A stretch of DNA of 6,387 bases from Candidatus Gastranaerophilales bacterium. Its GTDB lineage: Bacteria > Cyanobacteriota > Vampirovibrionia > Gastranaerophilales > Gastranaerophilaceae. Under the pieces are notes generated by a model, which was not told the DNA's origin, ran no database searches, and saw only the letters and a program-made list of their open reading frames with translations. The position numbers were made by a program, and so were the translations under genes. Location of the stretch: contig CALUVK010000093.1 of NCBI GenBank assembly GCA_944324205.1, positions 1 to 6,387 of the forward strand, given 5' to 3'. This document shows, piece after piece, positions 1 to 4,775 of this stretch; the first letter of the stretch is position 1, and each line of letters starts with the position of its first letter.

Positions 1-432
1 CTTAAGATTTTCAGAATGGAGCACAACAGATTTGTGCCTGAATACAAGACAGAAGGTGCTGCCGGCATGGATTTATGCGCTGCTATTGATGAAGAAATTA
101 CGCTTCAGCCTCTGGAGAGAAAACTTATTCCAACAGGTTTAAAAATTGAGCTTGAACACGGATATGAAGCCCAAATAAGGCCTCGTTCAGGACTTTCTAT
201 CAAGCATGGCATAAGTCTCATTAACTGCGTCGGGACAATCGATGAAGATTATCGCGGTGAAGTCTGCATACCTGTAGTTAATCTTTCTAACGAACCATAT
301 ACAATAAAGCCTGACGAAAGAATTGCTCAAATGATAATTGCACGTTATGAACAGGCTAAAATAGAAGTAGTAACAGAGCTTTCTGAAACAGTTCGCGGTG
401 CAGGCGGATTCGGCTCTACCGGCAAAGTATAA
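1..432 (+). CDS. dut: dUTP diphosphatase (dUTPase), 5' end outside the window
   Basis: Hydrolyses dUTP to dUMP and diphosphate in the cytoplasm, keeping uracil out of DNA and supplying dUMP for thymidylate synthesis; family members are homotrimers. All five trimeric dUTPase motifs are visible. Numbering from the Met at 16, they are motif I GAAGMDL (14-20), II RPRSGLS (55-61), III NCVGTIDEDYRGE (70-82, with Asp76 the likely water-activating residue and Tyr79 the deoxyribose-stacking residue), IV RIAQM (102-106) and V RGAGGFGSTGK (127-137). The Met at 16 gives 138 residues, but the frame stays open to base 1 and reads LKIFR before it. That matches the first beta-strand of the family, and there is no Shine-Dalgarno before 16. 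I therefore infer a start left of the window and treat the gene as partial. No terminator is seen after the stop, so read-through toward the zinc-ribbon gene is possible. Confidence 0.96.
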   Translation, partial: LKIFRMEHNRFVPEYKTEGAAGMDLCAAIDEEITLQPLERKLIPTGLKIELEHGYEAQIRPRSGLSIKHGISLINCVGTIDEDYRGEVCIPVVNLSNEPYTIKPDERIAQMIIARYEQAKIEVVTELSETVRGAGGFGSTGKV

Positions 433-471
433 TATTATGTGTACTTTTGTTTCAATATTTATCTCCTAAAC

Positions 472-500
472 TTGACGTATACTGAAAAAAAGTATAGAAT
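472..500 (+). promoter_or_regulatory. Sigma-70-type promoter of the zinc-ribbon gene
   Basis: The -35 box is TTGACG (472-477) and the -10 box is TAGAAT (495-500), separated by an ideal 17-bp spacer with five of six matches in each box. Transcription would start near 507, giving a leader of about 47 nt. A 6-bp inverted repeat, TATACT (478-483) and AGTATA (491-496), lies across the spacer and into the -10 box and could be a small operator. Confidence 0.7.
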
Positions 501-506
501 GGGGCA

Positions 507-525
507 TGGCACAAAAACGGTGTCA
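507..525 (+). promoter_or_regulatory. Possible 5' leader hairpin
   Basis: TGGCAC (507-512) can pair with GTGTCA (520-525) as a 6-bp RNA stem including one G-U pair, with a 7-nt loop. It falls at the predicted 5' end of the zinc-ribbon mRNA, where a hairpin may stabilise the transcript. It is short and could be chance. Confidence 0.25.
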
Positions 526-541
526 GGTTTATTAATTATTT

Positions 542-546
542 AGGAG
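542..546 (+). promoter_or_regulatory. Ribosome binding site of the zinc-ribbon gene
   Basis: AGGAG lies 7 nt before the ATG at 554. This is a strong site that fixes the start codon. Confidence 0.85.
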
Positions 547-553
547 AACAGTC

Positions 554-856
554 ATGTACCAAGATGAAACGCTTATTTGTGAAGATTGCGGCTGTGAATT
601 TGTATTTACTGCCGGAGAACAGGAATTCTATGCGGAAAAAGGTTTAACAAATAAGCCTAAAAGATGTGCAAATTGCAGAAAAATCAAAAAACAACAGCAC
701 AGAGGTAAAAAGAAAATGCACGATGCAATTTGTGCTAAATGCGGCAAACAAACTCAGGTACCTTTTAATCCTACTCAAGGCAGAGATGTTTTATGCAAAG
801 AATGTTTTGATGCTGAAAAGGCAGCAGCTGCAGCTGAAAGCACAGTTACGGCATAG
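554..856 (+). CDS. Small double zinc-ribbon protein (CxxC-x17-CxxC type)
   Basis: This is a 100-residue protein with two predicted zinc sites. The first pairs Cys9/Cys12 with Cys38/Cys41, with a nearby extra Cys14, and resembles the 'probable zinc-ribbon' family of small bacterial proteins. The second is Cys60/Cys63 and Cys81/Cys84 separated by exactly 17 residues, matching the described CxxC-x17-CxxC domain. Between them is a very basic linker (residues 42-54, rich in Lys and Arg) that could contact nucleic acid. The C-terminus (about 86-100) is an Ala-rich, low-complexity tail. No signal peptide or membrane segment is present, so it is probably cytoplasmic. The biochemical role of these domains is not known to me; RNA or DNA binding is inferred from basic charge and zinc ribbons only. 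The gene has its own promoter and ribosome binding site and shares a terminator with convergent nagZ. Confidence 0.9.
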   Translation: MYQDETLICEDCGCEFVFTAGEQEFYAEKGLTNKPKRCANCRKIKKQQHRGKKKMHDAICAKCGKQTQVPFNPTQGRDVLCKECFDAEKAAAAAESTVTA

Positions 857-871
857 TAATATATTTCTAAT

Positions 872-908
872 AAAAAAGACTTGCTTATGTTTTAAGCAAG
901 TCTTTTTT
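872..908. terminator. Bidirectional terminator shared by the zinc-ribbon gene and nagZ
   Basis: A perfect 16-bp stem (872-887 with 893-908) encloses a 5-nt loop (888-892). The core GACTTGCTTA is flanked by six A's on the left and six T's on the right, so each strand reads as a rho-independent hairpin ending in a U-run. The nagZ stop codon (892-894) lies at the loop boundary, and the right arm encodes the last nagZ residues. Confidence 0.93.
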
Positions 909-1842
909 GTTTTAGACTATGTATTCTTTCATTCGATTCTAAAATTCGCCGTTTAAGAGTTTCATTGTTTTCTGCTTTTAGTATAACTTTTTCTATAATA
1001 TCAACCGTCGCTTTGTCAGCATCTCTGAAGAGAAGGATATCAATTCCGGCAAGAATTGCCATTATGCAGGCTTCTACCGGGCCAAAAGCTTGAACCCCTT
1101 TCATCATCATATCATCTGTTATTATAATACCTTTGTAATTCAGGTTATTTCGCAAATATCCTATTGCATTTTTGCTCAAAGAGGCCGGAAGCGGCTCTTT
1201 ATTGAAACATGTACAATATAAATGTGCTGCCATAATCATCTCAGTAGTATCAATATTTTCTTTAAACGGCTTAATATGAATATTTTCCATTTCGTTTAAT
1301 GCTAAATCAATCTTTGGAAGAGTCAAATGGCTGTCTTTGTCAGCATCGCCATGCCCCGGGAAATGTTTGATACATGGAATAATTCCATTTTCTCTATATA
1401 TTTTTGATACAAGTTTTACGCATTTTGAAACCGTATCCGGATTATCAGAAAAAGCTCGTTCACCTATTATGGGATTATTCGGATTTGTATTTACATCAGC
1501 ACAGGGCGCAAAATTCAGATTAATTCCGTACTCTTTTAGTTCTCTTGCAATATTTAAATTCTGTTCTTCAAGGAAATTTTCACCTTTATTAAAAGCATAC
1601 CTCGGGGAGAGATATCTTTCATGAATATTTTCGGTTCTCTCTACTCTTCCGCCCTCCTGATCAATTGATAAAAAGGGCTGAACCAAAGATTTCGATTTTA
1701 TATCCGTAATAAGTTTTTTAAACTGTTCTTTTGATTTTATATCACGAGTAAAAAATATAACTCCGCCTAATCCTTTTGCCAGAGATTCATCCAAATAATC
1801 TCCGGTTCCTAAAATAAACATTTGATAAACAAGTTTTTCCAT
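892..1842 (-). CDS. nagZ: Beta-N-acetylhexosaminidase, glycoside hydrolase family 3
   Basis: Cleaves terminal beta-linked N-acetylglucosamine, typically from muropeptide fragments during peptidoglycan recycling. Numbering from the start at 1842 (316 residues), the GH3 NagZ signatures are SIDQEGGRV (59-67), NFAPCADVN (110-118), a conserved GERAFSDNP stretch (127-135), KHFPGHG (159-165) followed by Asp170-Ser-His172 (the general acid/base dyad loop), MAAH (204-207) and ITDDMMM with Asp243 as the likely nucleophile. The length is normal for a single-domain cytoplasmic NagZ, and no signal peptide or lipobox is seen. An in-frame ATG at 1857 would add five residues. I prefer 1842 because MEKLVYQMFILG fits the family N-terminus and because a -10 box lies over the upstream ATG region. 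Neither start has a Shine-Dalgarno. The gene stands alone on its strand and ends in the shared terminator. Confidence 0.94.
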   Translation of the reverse strand: MEKLVYQMFILGTGDYLDESLAKGLGGVIFFTRDIKSKEQFKKLITDIKSKSLVQPFLSIDQEGGRVERTENIHERYLSPRYAFNKGENFLEEQNLNIARELKEYGINLNFAPCADVNTNPNNPIIGERAFSDNPDTVSKCVKLVSKIYRENGIIPCIKHFPGHGDADKDSHLTLPKIDLALNEMENIHIKPFKENIDTTEMIMAAHLYCTCFNKEPLPASLSKNAIGYLRNNLNYKGIIITDDMMMKGVQAFGPVEACIMAILAGIDILLFRDADKATVDIIEKVILKAENNETLKRRILESNERIHSLKQKRLA

Positions 1843-1848
1843 ATAATA

Positions 1849-1878
1849 ATCATACATTTAAATACCGGATAAAATCAA
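1849..1878 (-). promoter_or_regulatory. Predicted nagZ promoter, possibly giving a leaderless mRNA
   Basis: On the minus strand, TTGATT (1878-1873) and TATGAT (1854-1849) are separated by 18 bp. The -10 box ends 6 nt before the ATG at 1842, so transcription would begin at or next to the start codon. This matches the absence of a Shine-Dalgarno. Confidence 0.4.
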
Positions 1879-1975
1879 TAAGCTTAATTTATACGACTTA
1901 ATGGCATAAAATATACAATAATGGAAAATACTATTAAGTTATGTTGGGTAATACGGGTTTAGTCTTTTGATTACT

Positions 1976-2004
1976 TTGTTATCAGGTAAGAAATACTGCA
2001 TAAT
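1976..2004 (+). promoter_or_regulatory. Candidate upstream promoter for the glycyl-radical gene
   Basis: TTGTTA (1976-1981) and CATAAT (1999-2004) are separated by 17 bp. Initiation near 2011 would give a leader of about 125 nt containing the palindromic cluster at 2051-2084. The sequence is AT-rich, so chance matches are likely. The rest of the 1858-2135 gap shows no gene or RNA that I can support. Confidence 0.35.
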
Positions 2005-2050
2005 AACAGTTGTAAAACATAGACCAAAATTTTTTATATTATTCTTTTTT

Positions 2051-2084
2051 TTGTTGTTTAAACAACAGAAATGTTGTTTAACAT
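2051..2084. promoter_or_regulatory. Operator-like cluster of three 10-bp half-sites before grcA
   Basis: The 10-mer TGTTGTTTAA occurs at 2052-2061 and 2072-2081, and inverted (TTAAACAACA) at 2058-2067. The first two overlap to form a 16-bp perfect palindrome (2052-2067). The second and third form a 10-bp inverted repeat around GAAA (2068-2071). The third also sits in ATGTT-GTTT-AACAT (2071-2084). Read as TTGTT-N8-AACAG (2051-2068), the cluster resembles the spacing of Rex redox-repressor sites (TTGTT-N8-AACAA). The repeats are seen; Rex binding is inferred. Confidence 0.55.
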
Positions 2085-2088
2085 GGGT

Positions 2089-2094
2089 TATACT
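2089..2094 (+). promoter_or_regulatory. Candidate proximal -10 box for grcA
   Basis: TATACT lies just after the palindrome cluster. The sequence 17 bp upstream (CAGAAA, inside the cluster) is a poor -35 box, so the promoter would be weak or depend on an activator bound to the cluster. Confidence 0.35.
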
Positions 2095-2122
2095 AAGAAA
2101 GTAAAAAGTTAAAATACAAAAA

Positions 2123-2127
2123 AGGAG
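2123..2127 (+). promoter_or_regulatory. Ribosome binding site of grcA
   Basis: AGGAG lies 8 nt before the ATG at 2136, supporting expression as an independent small protein rather than a gene remnant. Confidence 0.85.
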
Positions 2128-2135
2128 ATAAAATT

Positions 2136-2378
2136 ATGACAACACAGCAAGAAGAAAATTTAATCAACTTATTAGACGGATACGTAGAAAAAGGCGGTCA
2201 TCACCTTAATGTGAACGTATTTAACAGAGATACTTTATTAGATGCGCAAAAACATCCTGAAAAATATCCGCAATTAACTGTAAGAGTATCAGGATATGCT
2301 GTTAACTTTATTAAATTAACTAAAGAACAGCAAGATGACGTTATATCAAGAACATTCCACAGTTCTCTTGCTGGGTAA
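2136..2378 (+). CDS. grcA: Stand-alone glycyl-radical domain protein (GrcA/YfiD-like)
   Basis: This 80-residue protein is almost entirely the C-terminal glycyl-radical domain of pyruvate formate-lyase. It contains HHLNVNVFNRDTL (22-34), HPEKYPQLTVRVSGYAV (40-56) with Gly53 as the radical-bearing glycine, and the final helix KEQQDDVISRTF (63-74). In E. coli, GrcA (YfiD, 127 residues) replaces the damaged C-terminal segment of oxygen-cleaved pyruvate formate-lyase, and its Gly is activated by the PFL-activating enzyme. The same role is inferred here. This protein lacks the longer YfiD N-terminus. Its first 20 residues (ENLINLLDGY) instead resemble the segment preceding the radical domain in full-length PFL, suggesting origin from a PFL 3' end. 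It has its own ribosome binding site and terminator, and no PFL coding sequence precedes it, so it is not an obvious pseudogene. Neither PFL nor its activase is in the window. Confidence 0.88.
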   Translation: MTTQQEENLINLLDGYVEKGGHHLNVNVFNRDTLLDAQKHPEKYPQLTVRVSGYAVNFIKLTKEQQDDVISRTFHSSLAG

Positions 2379-2450
2379 GCAGCAGAAATGATGAGGATTC
2401 ATCCTTTCTCTGATTATCTCTCTTCGACTAAATAACACAATGCCTTTTTC

Positions 2451-2476
2451 GGGTGCTTAAATATAAGCACCCTTTT
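2451..2476 (+). terminator. Rho-independent terminator of grcA
   Basis: GGGTGCTTA (2451-2459) pairs perfectly with TAAGCACCC (2464-2472) around a 4-nt loop, followed by TTTT and further AT-rich sequence. The T-run overlaps the stop codon of the convergent dehydrogenase gene (2475-2477). On the minus strand the hairpin is not followed by a T-run, so it is a poor terminator for that gene. Confidence 0.88.
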
Positions 2477-3500
2477 ATATTACATTGTTTTGTTTTCCGC
2501 CGGATAGGAATACTTCTATATTACTCATTGTAGTATTTAAAATTCTATGTATTGCTTCTTTAGAATTAAACGCTGTATGCGGTGTAATAATAACATTATC
2601 AAGCTGAAAAAGGCGTGAATTAATAATAGTTTGCTCCAGAGTAAATTTGTCAAGGCGGTTAATTCCGAACATATAATCGAAATCTGTCATTGTTTCCTCA
2701 TTTTCAAGTACATCAAGCCCTGCGCCTGCGATTTTTTTGTTAACTAATGCATTAAATAGAGCCTGTGTATCGATTAATTCTCCGCGTCCGGTATTAACAA
2801 GTATTGCTGTTTCTTTCATTTTGTCAAAACTTTTTTCATCAAACATATGGTAATTGTCTTTTGTAAGCGGAGCGTGGATTGATATAAAATCGGAATCCTT
2901 AAGCAGTGTATCAAAATCAACATATCTGACGCCGTATTTGTCTTTCATTTCTTCTTTTTCAAATTTATCAAATGCAATGATATTCATACTTAGGCCGTGT
3001 GCGATTTTAGCAAAAGCCGAACCTATTGCACCAAGTCCTACAATACCAACGGTTTTCCCGCATAATTCCGTGCCGATAAGGTTTGCCGGTGATACACGGG
3101 AATTCTTGTATTCCGAATATGAGACCGTAACTTTTCTGCAAACATCTAAAAGCAGTGCGAGAGCAAATTCCGCAACTGTAATGTTACCATAATTCGGGGA
3201 ATTTACTACCTGAATATTATGTTCTCTGCAATAATCTAAATCAATATGATTAAAGCCTACAGAGCGCAGAGCTATTAATTTGAGGTTTTTAAACTGTTCC
3301 AAAACTTTTTTGTTTACTCTTGATGTTGTAAAAACCGAGATTACATCAGCATCACTATATTTTAAATCAACCGGAGCTAAATCATTTAAAGGCTCGTTTA
3401 CAAGTAAATAATTATATTTACCCCCGTTATATTTACCCCCGTTTGCTTTTTCCAAAAATTCTTCTTCATAGCTTTCAACATCAAAATACACTATTTTCAT
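2475..3500 (-). CDS. ldhA: D-2-hydroxyacid dehydrogenase, probably D-lactate dehydrogenase
   Basis: Predicted to reduce pyruvate to D-lactate with NADH, re-oxidising NADH in fermentation. The 341-residue length fits the D-LDH branch. Visible features are SVGFNHID (80-87) in the catalytic domain, the Rossmann glycine motif GIVGLGAIG (152-160) with Asp178 at the end of the second strand (NAD preference), and the catalytic triad Arg239 (NTGRGELID), Glu268 (LDVLENEE) and His308 (TPHTAF). The segment YMFGINRLDKFT (276-287) between Glu268 and His308 recalls the D-LDH family extension. Related 2-hydroxyacid dehydrogenases with other substrates are not fully excluded. The ATG at 3500 has GGAGG 8 nt upstream. 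Near the N-terminus, the sequence GGKYN occurs twice in tandem (residues 21-30) because of a 15-bp duplication. The gene lies 24 bp after the glycosyltransferase on the same strand and may be co-transcribed with it. It converges on grcA. Confidence 0.9.
   Translation of the reverse strand: MKIVYFDVESYEEEFLEKANGGKYNGGKYNYLLVNEPLNDLAPVDLKYSDADVISVFTTSRVNKKVLEQFKNLKLIALRSVGFNHIDLDYCREHNIQVVNSPNYGNITVAEFALALLLDVCRKVTVSYSEYKNSRVSPANLIGTELCGKTVGIVGLGAIGSAFAKIAHGLSMNIIAFDKFEKEEMKDKYGVRYVDFDTLLKDSDFISIHAPLTKDNYHMFDEKSFDKMKETAILVNTGRGELIDTQALFNALVNKKIAGAGLDVLENEETMTDFDYMFGINRLDKFTLEQTIINSRLFQLDNVIITPHTAFNSKEAIHRILNTTMSNIEVFLSGGKQNNVI
3412..3441. repeat. 15-bp tandem duplication inside ldhA
   Basis: Two perfect adjacent copies of TTATATTTACCCCCG (3412-3426 and 3427-3441) occur, with two more matching bases following. 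The unit is a multiple of three and duplicates Gly-Gly-Lys-Tyr-Asn in frame near the dehydrogenase N-terminus. Confidence 0.95.
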
Positions 3501-3508
3501 GTTATTTT

Positions 3509-3513
3509 CCTCC
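3509..3513 (-). promoter_or_regulatory. Ribosome binding site of ldhA
   Basis: On the minus strand GGAGG lies 8 nt before the ATG at 3500. This is a strong site that fixes the start. Confidence 0.85.
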
Positions 3514-3523
3514 GTTTTTGATT

Positions 3524-3529
3524 ATTATA
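3524..3529 (-). promoter_or_regulatory. Possible internal -10 box for ldhA
   Basis: A perfect TATAAT on the minus strand overlaps the stop codon of the glycosyltransferase (3525-3527). Initiation near 3517 would leave a leader of about 17 nt that still includes the GGAGG. The -35 position is poor (TACAAA), so this may be weak or fortuitous. Confidence 0.3.
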
Positions 3530-4517
3530 AAACAGACGAGTCTATATTTGTATAGCTGATAGGAATACCCAGAAATTTTAATATTTTTTTATTCTTTTTA
3601 AGCATTTTTTCTCTGACAAGCGGAATACCAAAGAAAATAACCTTTTTATTATGCTTACCCCATGACAATTTAAAAAACTTATCACTCTTTTTTCTGAACT
3701 GCCAGTTAAATGCCCCTGAATTTTTTAGGATTTTAAAAAGTTTTTCACCGTCTTTTTTTGTTTTCATGTAATTCAGAGCATCATCCATAACAATTTTTAA
3801 ATGCTTCTTTTTTAATTCTCTGTTTTCATCTTTATTCATATTTGAAGTTATAGAAGCTGAATTTACTCTATACATTACACCGGTATCTCTCAGAGTGGAA
3901 AATTCGGGCTGGCAGGATAAAATTTTCAGGAAAAATCCGTTATCTTCAAACGCCGCATTTGTATCTATAAACCTGATATTATTACCCTTCAAAAACTCTG
4001 ATTTGAATAATTTCCCCCAGGTGAGGCAATGAAGTTTGACAAGCGTCTGTTCAAAATTTTCCGGAGTTACTTTGTAATTATCGTATCCTTTATATAATAA
4101 ATCCGTTTTTTCTGCTTTCTTAACCTGTTCTTCATTTTCCGGATTATCAGGAAAAGCTTCGGCAGAAGAATCAACAAAATCACAGCCTGTTCCAGTAATC
4201 TTGTTATACATTTTTTCCAGAATATCCGGCAATATATAATCATCCGAATCAAGAAAAAAGATATAATCTCCGCTTGCTGCATCCAAGCCGGTATTTCTGG
4301 CAGGAGCAAGTCCTTTGTTTTGTTCGTGGTGAATAATTTTAATCCGTCCGTCTTTTTGAGCAAACTCTTCTGCAATTTTAATGGAATTATCACATCCGCA
4401 ATCATCCACGCATATAATCTCCAGATTTTTATGCGTCTGATTAATTGTAGAATTAAGGCATTTAACGATATATTTTTCTACATTATATATAGGAATAATG
4501 ATTGAAATTTTGTCCAT
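3525..4517 (-). CDS. Glycosyltransferase family 2 (GT-A fold)
   Basis: Transfers a sugar from a nucleotide-sugar donor to an acceptor, most likely in capsule, lipopolysaccharide or other surface glycan synthesis; donor and acceptor cannot be read from sequence. Starting at 4517 (330 residues), it shows SIIIPIYNVEKYI (5-17), the Asp-Asp pair at 38-39, GLAPARNTGLDAASGDY (69-85), the metal-binding DSDD (90-93), and a Glu191-Asp192 pair (FEDNGFF) in the position of the GT2 catalytic base. No transmembrane helix is evident. The Lys-rich C-terminus contains two spaced FGIP-type motifs (295-300 and 315-320). An in-frame ATG at 4553 would add a hydrophobic, AT-encoded stretch of 12 residues. I reject it because the family normally begins just before the first beta-strand and the predicted -35 box lies there. 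No Shine-Dalgarno precedes either ATG. Confidence 0.93.
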   Translation of the reverse strand: MDKISIIIPIYNVEKYIVKCLNSTINQTHKNLEIICVDDCGCDNSIKIAEEFAQKDGRIKIIHHEQNKGLAPARNTGLDAASGDYIFFLDSDDYILPDILEKMYNKITGTGCDFVDSSAEAFPDNPENEEQVKKAEKTDLLYKGYDNYKVTPENFEQTLVKLHCLTWGKLFKSEFLKGNNIRFIDTNAAFEDNGFFLKILSCQPEFSTLRDTGVMYRVNSASITSNMNKDENRELKKKHLKIVMDDALNYMKTKKDGEKLFKILKNSGAFNWQFRKKSDKFFKLSWGKHNKKVIFFGIPLVREKMLKKNKKILKFLGIPISYTNIDSSVL

Positions 4518-4524
4518 ATAAGCT

Positions 4525-4553
4525 ATTATAAAGTACAAAATAAAAATATACAA
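4525..4553 (-). promoter_or_regulatory. Predicted glycosyltransferase promoter, possibly giving a leaderless mRNA
   Basis: On the minus strand TTGTAT (4553-4548) and a perfect TATAAT (4530-4525) have 17-bp spacing. The -10 box ends 7 nt before the ATG at 4517, so the transcript would begin at or one base before the start codon. This would explain the missing Shine-Dalgarno. Confidence 0.55.
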
Positions 4554-4710
4554 AGATTAAATTTTGTTTATAAAAACAATAAATTCATAATAATATCTTG
4601 CATACATTTATCAGTTGATTTTTTATGTATTAACTAAACTATTTAATGGATTTTTCTAAAATAGATTATATTAATATTTGTAAAAATATTATATAATAGT
4701 GTTATAGAGA

Positions 4711-4738
4711 TTGACTTTCCAAAAACAGTCATTAAAAT
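4711..4738 (+). promoter_or_regulatory. Promoter of the long C-terminal-truncated gene
   Basis: TTGACT (4711-4716) and TAAAAT (4733-4738) are separated by 16 bp, each with five of six consensus matches. Initiation near 4745 leaves a leader of about 31 nt. A perfect TATAAT at 4692-4697 upstream could be a second promoter but lacks a good -35 box. The remainder of 4554-4710 is very AT-rich with no gene that I can support. Confidence 0.5.
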
Positions 4739-4761
4739 AATCGTAGATATAAGTACAAAAT

Positions 4762-4766
4762 AGGAG
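4762..4766 (+). promoter_or_regulatory. Ribosome binding site of the gene at 4776
   Basis: AGGAG lies 9 nt before the ATG at 4776. Confidence 0.8.
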
Positions 4767-4775
4767 AATGCTCAT

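Larger units (their letters stand above)
462..547 (+). promoter_or_regulatory. Possible anti-Shine-Dalgarno pairing in read-through transcripts
   Basis: TCTCCTAAA at 462-470 is a perfect 9-nt reverse complement of TTTAGGAGA at 539-547, which contains the ribosome binding site of the zinc-ribbon gene. The first arm lies upstream of that gene's predicted promoter, so only RNA reading through from dut would carry it. Such RNA could hide the ribosome binding site, while RNA started at about 507 could not. The complementarity is seen directly; the function is inferred. Confidence 0.35.

Noticed and set aside
666..956. Open frame inside and beyond the zinc-ribbon gene on the same strand
   Set aside because: It overlaps the cysteine-motif protein in another frame, runs through the terminator and into antisense nagZ, and has no ribosome binding site.
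1337..1624. Open frame antisense to nagZ
   Set aside because: It lies wholly over the NagZ active-site coding region and shows no independent initiation signal or family motif.
2136..2378. grcA as a degraded 3' remnant of a pyruvate formate-lyase gene
   Set aside because: It has its own ATG, strong ribosome binding site, intact domain with the radical glycine and a terminator, and no PFL coding sequence lies upstream.
2390..2404. Small hairpin GATGA/TCATC just after the grcA stop
   Set aside because: It has only 5 bp and no clean T-run; the strong terminator at 2451-2476 explains the 3' end better.
2854..3192. Open frame antisense to ldhA
   Set aside because: It mirrors the Rossmann-fold coding region and has no recognisable motif or ribosome binding site.
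4067..4505. Other-frame and antisense open frames over the glycosyltransferase
   Set aside because: They overlap the GT-A catalytic core, and their translations are low-complexity, hydrophobic or Lys-rich without motifs.
4518..4553. Upstream in-frame ATG of the glycosyltransferase adding a hydrophobic 12-residue N-terminus, possibly a membrane anchor
   Set aside because: It is too short for a membrane helix, has no ribosome binding site, overlaps the predicted promoter, and family members start at the later Met.
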